Shown one piece after another: positions 60,213 to 64,000 of a stretch of 64,000 nt of DNA. The position numbers and the translations under genes were made by a program. The DNA is from an uncultured Lentisphaeraceae bacterium (GTDB lineage Bacteria > Verrucomicrobiota > Kiritimatiellia > RFP12 > DVOR01). The notes below the pieces were generated by a model. It was not told the origin of the DNA. It saw nothing but the letters and a program-made list of their open reading frames with translations, and made no database searches. The stretch is taken from assembly GCA_949289005.1 (NCBI GenBank), contig CASEMQ010000053.1, positions 18,203-82,202 on the forward strand. The letters run 5' to 3'. The first letter of the stretch is position 1. Every line of letters starts with the position of its first letter.

Positions 60213-61649
60213 TCACTTCCCTCCCTTGAGATAACGGTTTTCGACGGCGAGGAGGCGTTCGGTGGCCTCGATGTTGCGCGGGTCGTCGCGGTCGGGGATG
60301 GTGCGCAGGATGGTGCGCAGCGCCTCCGCGGCGGCGTCGTAGCGCTGGGTGTTGAGTGCCTGGTCCACGGCGAAGGCGAGCGCCTCGTGGCGTTCGGCCA
60401 GGAGCGCCTCGGCCTCGCGGAGCCCTTGCGCCAGATCCTGCGCGAAGTCCGGCTTCGGGTTCAGCGTCTCCAGCGCCGAGAGCCCCTTGCGATAGGCGGT
60501 GACGCAGGCGAACAGCTTCTCGTCGCCCAAATCGCGTTGTTCCCAATAACGCCGCGCCAACCGCAGTTGCTCCTGGGCCATGTCGCGCAGCTCCGCCACG
60601 GAATACTGCGTGGCCCAGGCGCCCAGCTCGTTGCGCCCGAAGGTCTCCAACCGCTCGCAGAGCGCGTCGAATGCCTTGTCGGAGACATTCTCGGCGGTGC
60701 GCGCCCACACCTCCGCCCCCAAAACGATGGTCAGCGCCCGCCTCCGAAGCGACACGCCATCCGCGCTCCGCTCCGGATAGAGCGGCCCGATCTCGGTGTA
60801 ACGCGAATCGATCAACTCCTTGCGCAACGCCTCGACGGCACGCGGGCTCAGTTGCTTCTGCTTGGCAAAACTGCGGTCCGCGTCGCCCAGGTCGTCAATC
60901 GCCAGCGCCAACGTCCCCGCGTTGTCATAGGTCAGCGTGTAACGGAAGAGTTTCTGGGCATCGATGACCAGCCGCTCGTAGCGAAACTCGAAGGGCAATT
61001 GCCGCGCGGTCGGCAAGGAACGTTCGCGCGCCCCCCCCTCGCCCTCGCGCCCCAACGAGAAGAAGAGCCCCGCGCCAATCACCAGCGCCGCCACCGCCGC
61101 CAACCCAACGATCAGCCCCACCCCCACGCCGCGTCGCTTGGCCGGCTGCCCTTGCGCATCGGGCGAAAGCCCCAAATCCACCTTGCCCGGCTCCGCCGCG
61201 GCGGGCGTCTCGGCCGAGGCATGCCCCGCGCCGCCTTCCGTGGCCTGGGGCGGCGCGACCGGAACCGCGGCGGCACCCTCGGGCGCCGCCGCGGGCATAG
61301 GCGCGGAAGCCATCGTGGGCACAGGGGCGGGCATGGCGACCGCATCGCCCGCCCCTGCAGCGACATCCACGCGCAACGCCGTCTCGCCCACCGTCACCAC
61401 GTCGCCCGTGCGTATCGCTTGGGGCGCCGTCACGGCAACGCCGTTCAGCAATGTACCGTTGGACGAGCCAAGATCCTGCACCATCGCCTGGCCCGCCTCC
61501 TCGTAAAACCGGCAATGCAGACGCGACAGCAGGCCATCCTCCAAATGAATGTCCGCCACGCGCGAACGCCCCAGTGTCGCCCCCAAGGACGACACCTCAA
61601 AAACCGCCCCTGCCCGGGGGCCTGTCACGACCGTCAAGGAAATCTTCAT
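60213..61649 (-). CDS. FHA-domain transmembrane protein
   Basis: A 478-residue protein. Residues 1-100 are an FHA phosphothreonine-binding domain: VVTGPRAGAVFEVSSLGATL then GRSRVADIHLEDGLLSRLHC and VQDLGSSNGTLLNGV contain the GRS...SR.H...SSNGT core. An Ala/Pro-rich linker of about 100 residues follows, then one membrane span (GVGVGLIVGLAAVAALVIGA, about 195-215) and a periplasmic helical region with TPR-like pieces (AYRKGLSALETLNPKPDFAQ; RYDAAAEALRTILRTIPDRD). It could transduce a Ser/Thr-kinase signal to the envelope, but no kinase is in the window. ATG 61649 follows GGAGAGG. Confidence 0.88.
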   Translation of the reverse strand: MKISLTVVTGPRAGAVFEVSSLGATLGRSRVADIHLEDGLLSRLHCRFYEEAGQAMVQDLGSSNGTLLNGVAVTAPQAIRTGDVVTVGETALRVDVAAGAGDAVAMPAPVPTMASAPMPAAAPEGAAAVPVAPPQATEGGAGHASAETPAAAEPGKVDLGLSPDAQGQPAKRRGVGVGLIVGLAAVAALVIGAGLFFSLGREGEGGARERSLPTARQLPFEFRYERLVIDAQKLFRYTLTYDNAGTLALAIDDLGDADRSFAKQKQLSPRAVEALRKELIDSRYTEIGPLYPERSADGVSLRRRALTIVLGAEVWARTAENVSDKAFDALCERLETFGRNELGAWATQYSVAELRDMAQEQLRLARRYWEQRDLGDEKLFACVTAYRKGLSALETLNPKPDFAQDLAQGLREAEALLAERHEALAFAVDQALNTQRYDAAAEALRTILRTIPDRDDPRNIEATERLLAVENRYLKGGK

Positions 61650-61678
61650 CGTTGCCTCTCCACGTCTAGGACTCCGCA

Positions 61679-61687
61679 AGTATAGCA
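61679..61687 (-). promoter_or_regulatory. extended -10 promoter of the FHA-PEGA-tatD operon
   Basis: The minus strand reads TGCTATACT, about 30 nt before ATG 61649, leaving room for a ribosome site (GGAGAGG). Confidence 0.6.
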
Positions 61688-61689
61688 CA

Positions 61690-61964
61690 CCCCGGCCCCT
61701 CGCGCACACCCCGCGCACGCCTGCATACGCCCGAACACATCGCGCCCCACCCTTCCGCCCCGTAGTGGGCAAACACGTTCGCGCCGAAGCGTGGCCTCGT
61801 CCACGGGGCGCACAATCATGCCTTTGGAAACCTTGATAAAGTCCAAGCCGTCGGCCGGCTCCAACCGGGCAAACTTGGGCATGACGCACACGACTTTGGC
61901 GAGGTTCACGGTGACAGTGCCGGTGCGGGCGTGCACGAGGAGAACTTTGGCGGCCAACAGAGAG
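61690..61964 (-). other. unassigned stretch with a weak open frame
   Basis: The minus strand is open from 62113 to 61646. Its middle reads AKVLLVHARTGTVTVNLAKV and FARLEPADGLDFIKVSKGMI, which has some protein-like character. But the frame starts inside or before the terminator at 61965-62003, has no ribosome site, and overlaps the FHA promoter. It may be a small gene with a non-ATG start or a decayed fragment; not called as a gene. Confidence 0.3.
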
Positions 61965-62005
61965 AAAAAAGCCTCCGGTCCCATGTGAGACCGGAGGCTT
62001 TTTGT
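61965..62005 (-). terminator. intrinsic terminator after the nucleotidyltransferase-like gene
   Basis: GCCTCCGGTC (61971-61980) pairs with GACCGGAGGC (61989-61998). On the minus strand the stem is followed by TTTTTT; on the plus strand by TTTTTG. Confidence 0.9.
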
Positions 62006-62013
62006 TTTACCTT

Positions 62014-62595
62014 TTAAGGACACCAATCGAGAATACCCATGAGCGGATGGGTCGCGTGCCAATGTTGGAACGACGGCCAATCGCGAATGCCATCGCGAAG
62101 AACAGCCATACAAAAAAGAATGCCTGGGATTTGGGCCTCCTGCGGCGCGGCGTCTTTGAGCGCAAGGATGATGGCACGCGTCTCCGGAGTCAACACAGAA
62201 CGAATTCGCGCCGCGCGGTGCTCGAAATAACCCTTATAGGGCGAATCATGCGCCATCTGAATCACATCCACCTGCCACAGGCCCCCATCGCCCGGGAACC
62301 AGAGATGCCACTCGATACAGCGCTCGGACGTTTCGGAAAGGTTCGCGAAAGTCAGCCGTTGCGGTTTCACCTCTGCCGCGATGGCAAAACCGTCACGCGG
62401 CTCAAGCCGCCTCGTGTAAAGATGGAGGTCGATGTCGCGATGTCGCAGGAGAAGGCCCGTGGCGAGGGAGCCGACAAGATGGACTTCGGCACCGCGGGCC
62501 TCCCAACGCTCGGGCAGGCGCGTGGCGCGGAGAAGGGCGTGCGCGACTTCGGCGGTGCGCTCGGCACGGACGATTAGGTCATCGAGCACGGGCAT
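62014..62595 (-). CDS. nucleotidyltransferase-like protein
   Basis: A 193-residue protein with the polymerase-beta-type nucleotidyltransferase pattern EVHLVGSLATGLLLRHRDID then LHLYTRR (about residues 37-63): GS-x-T-GL...DIDLH gives the metal-binding acidic pair. Later segments (CIEWHLWFPGDGGLWQVDVI; HDSPYKGYFEHRAARIRSVL; TPETRAIILALKDAAPQ) resemble a family of stand-alone minimal nucleotidyltransferases of unknown substrate. It starts 9 nt after the Nudix stop, so the three genes 63787-62014 are probably one transcript. Confidence 0.65.
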   Translation of the reverse strand: MPVLDDLIVRAERTAEVAHALLRATRLPERWEARGAEVHLVGSLATGLLLRHRDIDLHLYTRRLEPRDGFAIAAEVKPQRLTFANLSETSERCIEWHLWFPGDGGLWQVDVIQMAHDSPYKGYFEHRAARIRSVLTPETRAIILALKDAAPQEAQIPGILFCMAVLRDGIRDWPSFQHWHATHPLMGILDWCP

Positions 62596-62604
62596 AGGCG
62601 AAGG

Positions 62605-63234
62605 TCAGTCGATGGGTGGGCGCCAGTTCGGGTCGGCGTGCGCCGCGAAGCACAGCGCAATCTGTTCGGGCGTGTTCTTTTCGGTGGCCAGGGGCGGGAG
62701 TGTGTCCGCCGTAAACCAGCCAATCCCGGTGGTCTCGATATTCGCGCGGAAAGCACCGCCGAGCGGGCGGCAGAGGAGAATGACCTTGAGGACGTTCCAG
62801 GCGGAGGCGCGGGCGTTGCGGCGGTTCCAATCGTGGAGCGCCACCAATCGCTCCACCTCGCAGTCCAGCCCCGCCTCCTCTCGGACTTCCTTGACCGCGT
62901 TCCGCGCGACGCTTTGCAGCGCGTCGCACCAGCCGCCGGGGAGCGACCAGCGGCCGTCGTTCTCATGGACGAGGAGGATGCGTCCGGCCTCGTCGAAAAG
63001 CGCCGCGCGGGTGTCGATTTTCGGGGTCTGGAAGCCCACCTCGTTGCAGAAAAGCCCCTTCACCGCCTCCAAGGGGAGTCCGCTCCCCGCGGCCAGCATC
63101 TCGGCGGCGATGTCACGGATGCATTGGAAGCGTTCGGCATCGAAAGGATCTTTGGTGTAAGTCAGCCCTGCCTGGGCCAAGAACTGCAACTCCTTGGCCC
63201 ACGTCAACCAACGTTCCTCATGCGTCTCGTCCAT
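62605..63234 (-). CDS. Nudix hydrolase with N-terminal Nudix_N domain
   Basis: A 209-residue protein. The N-terminal helical domain (WAKELQFLAQAGLTYTKDPF then DAERFQCIRDIAAEMLA) is the one that precedes a large Nudix group acting on ADP-ribose-like or X-linked nucleotides. The Nudix part has VGFQTPKIDTRAALFDEAGR, ILLVHENDGRWSLPGG and the box GGWCDALQSVARNAVKEVRE followed by EAGL. Compared with G-x5-E-x7-R-E-U-x-E-E, the first Glu is Gln and the Arg is Lys, while the metal-binding EVREE is intact. ATG 63234 overlaps the upstream gene by 17 nt. Confidence 0.88.
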   Translation of the reverse strand: MDETHEERWLTWAKELQFLAQAGLTYTKDPFDAERFQCIRDIAAEMLAAGSGLPLEAVKGLFCNEVGFQTPKIDTRAALFDEAGRILLVHENDGRWSLPGGWCDALQSVARNAVKEVREEAGLDCEVERLVALHDWNRRNARASAWNVLKVILLCRPLGGAFRANIETTGIGWFTADTLPPLATEKNTPEQIALCFAAHADPNWRPPID

Positions 63235-63787
63235 GAACACACTCCTTTGGATTGCGCATCTCCCCGGACGATGCCTTCGATTGCGCAGACGGCTTCCACC
63301 GCGGGAGCGCGGGATAAGGCCGCGCCCTGTCGGCAGGGAAAAGCGTCTTGTAGACCACTTGTGGCGGATAATGGCGAAGAACGAGAAGATAGAGTCGCCC
63401 ATCGAGTTTCTTGGTAAGGATGATGGCGTCGCGACCTTCGCGACGATCAAGGATAACTTCCTCGTATGTCGCCAAAATGTCGTCAAGGCGACGATAAATC
63501 GTATCCGGCACGTCGGGATGATGGTTGAGGCAATGGTCAACGAAATAGGCTTCGCCGACGAAAATGGTGAGATCGGTGGACGGGGTCTTGAAGGCGGTGG
63601 CCAGCTTGGCGGGCAACTCACCGATGGGACGATGGCGCGTGGGAAGCAAACGATAGATTTCCGCCTTCGTGACACCCGGCGCCAATGCCCCCTTGTCGGC
63701 AAGCCAACGTTCCGGGATGGCCGCGCCAAGCACCATCGCGAAGAGAAACACAAAGAGAAAAATCCCAAGACGTAGCAAAGACAACAT
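63218..63787 (-). CDS. membrane-anchored hypothetical protein
   Basis: A 189-residue protein with one N-terminal membrane segment (LRLGIFLFVFLFAMVLGAAI) and a soluble domain outside or in the periplasm. Segments such as ALAPGVTKAEIYRLLPTRHR then PIGELPAKLATAF, and VFVG-like TIFVGEAYFVDHCLNHHPDV are reminiscent of BamE-like start sequences (PGVTKAEIYRLLP) but no family is certain. A lower GC content than the housekeeping genes is noted. It is first of a three-gene unit with the Nudix and nucleotidyltransferase-like genes. Confidence 0.6.
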   Translation of the reverse strand: MLSLLRLGIFLFVFLFAMVLGAAIPERWLADKGALAPGVTKAEIYRLLPTRHRPIGELPAKLATAFKTPSTDLTIFVGEAYFVDHCLNHHPDVPDTIYRRLDDILATYEEVILDRREGRDAIILTKKLDGRLYLLVLRHYPPQVVYKTLFPADRARPYPALPRWKPSAQSKASSGEMRNPKECVHGRDA

Positions 63788-63793
63788 ACGTCA

Positions 63794-63802
63794 ATACTAG
63801 CA
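63794..63802 (-). promoter_or_regulatory. extended -10 promoter, 6 nt before ATG 63787
   Basis: The minus strand reads TGCTAGTAT followed by 6 nt and the ATG, so the message would be leaderless or nearly so. Confidence 0.5.
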
Positions 63803-63859
63803 AATCTGTCCCCATGAGAAAAGTCCCCCAATGCGCTCCCGCACAGAAAAGGAATGCTC

Positions 63860-63899
63860 AAAAAAAGAAGGGGCCGCGAGCGATTGCTCGCGGCCCCTT
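63860..63899 (-). terminator. intrinsic terminator of the rRNA operon
   Basis: On the minus strand AAGGGGCCGCGAGC, loop AATC, GCTCGCGGCCCCTT (stem arms 63868-63881 and 63886-63899), then CTTTTTT. It follows the 5S gene by about 15 nt. Confidence 0.92.
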
Positions 63900-63913
63900 G
63901 GGGTGGGTTGTAA

Positions 63914-64000
63914 GTCCCGGCGGCGTGCTACTCTCCCACGGGCGAACCCCGCAGTACCCTCGCCGATGAGGCCCTTCACTTCCGTGTTCGGGATGGGAAC
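63914..64000 (-). rRNA. rrf: 5S ribosomal RNA, 3' part (continues beyond the window)
   Basis: The minus strand reads GTTCCCATCCCGAACACGGA with AGTGAAG, then GGGTACTGCGG, GTGGGAGAGTAG and CGCCGCCGGGAC, the conserved loops B, E and helix IV/V of bacterial 5S rRNA. The 5' 25-30 nt lie outside the window. The 3' end (about 63914) is estimated by alignment to E. coli 5S. The 23S and 16S genes should lie to the right on the same strand. Confidence 0.95.

Noticed and set aside
61646..62113. 155-codon minus-strand frame before the FHA gene
   Set aside because: It begins within the neighbouring gene, crosses a strong terminator and overlaps the FHA promoter; only a 70-residue middle part looks protein-like.

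Overview
The window is high-GC bacterial chromosome (strong G/C third-position bias) with closely packed operons. It probably comes from the PVC superphylum, Kiritimatiellota or Lentisphaerota-like. Pointers are: type IV pilus/secretion ATPases, secreted GH18/GH29/GH43 glycosidases with Sec signals, a BspA-like LRR_5 protein, PEGA and FHA proteins, LptE and a possible BamD (so an outer membrane), and a recurrent extended -10 box (TGCTATAAT-like). This placement is inference; 16S/23S lie outside the window and only the end of a 5S gene is visible.

Layout. 1-3300: decayed mobile DNA, namely a frameshifted phage/ICE polyvalent-protein pseudogene with an ART-like domain and a transposase remnant. 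3375-8568: an overlapping operon (SurA-like foldase, rsmA, NADH pyrophosphatase, murF, a flippase-like membrane protein). 8596-10888 (minus): an atypical S-adenosylhomocysteine-hydrolase-like protein plus an SAH/MTA deaminase-type amidohydrolase. 11002-13732: divergent GH43 and GH29 genes. 13853-18880: two PilB/GspE ATPases, PilT and ybeY. 19025-22458 (minus): a PH-domain protein and a secreted GH18 protein. 22575-26517 (minus): dnaK-groES-groEL. 26891-30803: lepA, a DUF212 membrane protein and a NifA-like sigma-54 activator. 30828-36606 (minus): gltB-gltD. 36711-38709: a dispersed repeat and a second polyvalent-protein remnant that runs in frame into a lipoprotein. 38710-42151: three lipoproteins and fusA. 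42303-44475 (minus): a beta-CASP nuclease and an integrase remnant. Then tRNA-Thr(TGT), carB (minus), guaB, an Opp/Dpp-type ATPase, a GxxExxY gene framed by inverted repeats, alr, a small membrane protein, the BspA-like gene, a BamD-like/lptE pair, and on the minus strand FHA-PEGA-tatD, a nucleotidyltransferase-like gene, a Nudix gene, a small anchored protein, and the 3' end of an rRNA operon.

Working together. The most striking regulatory reading is in the middle. Both dnaK-groESL and gltBD carry textbook -24/-12 sigma-54 promoters, and a sigma-54 enhancer-binding protein with a GAF sensor is encoded between them. A 120-bp dispersed element preceded by 22-bp-spaced iteron-like units occurs three times (ahead of lepA, gltB and the BspA-like gene). 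Several genes have a -10 box only 6-8 nt before the ATG, which suggests leaderless transcripts.

Limits: all assignments come from reading motifs by eye; no database search was possible.
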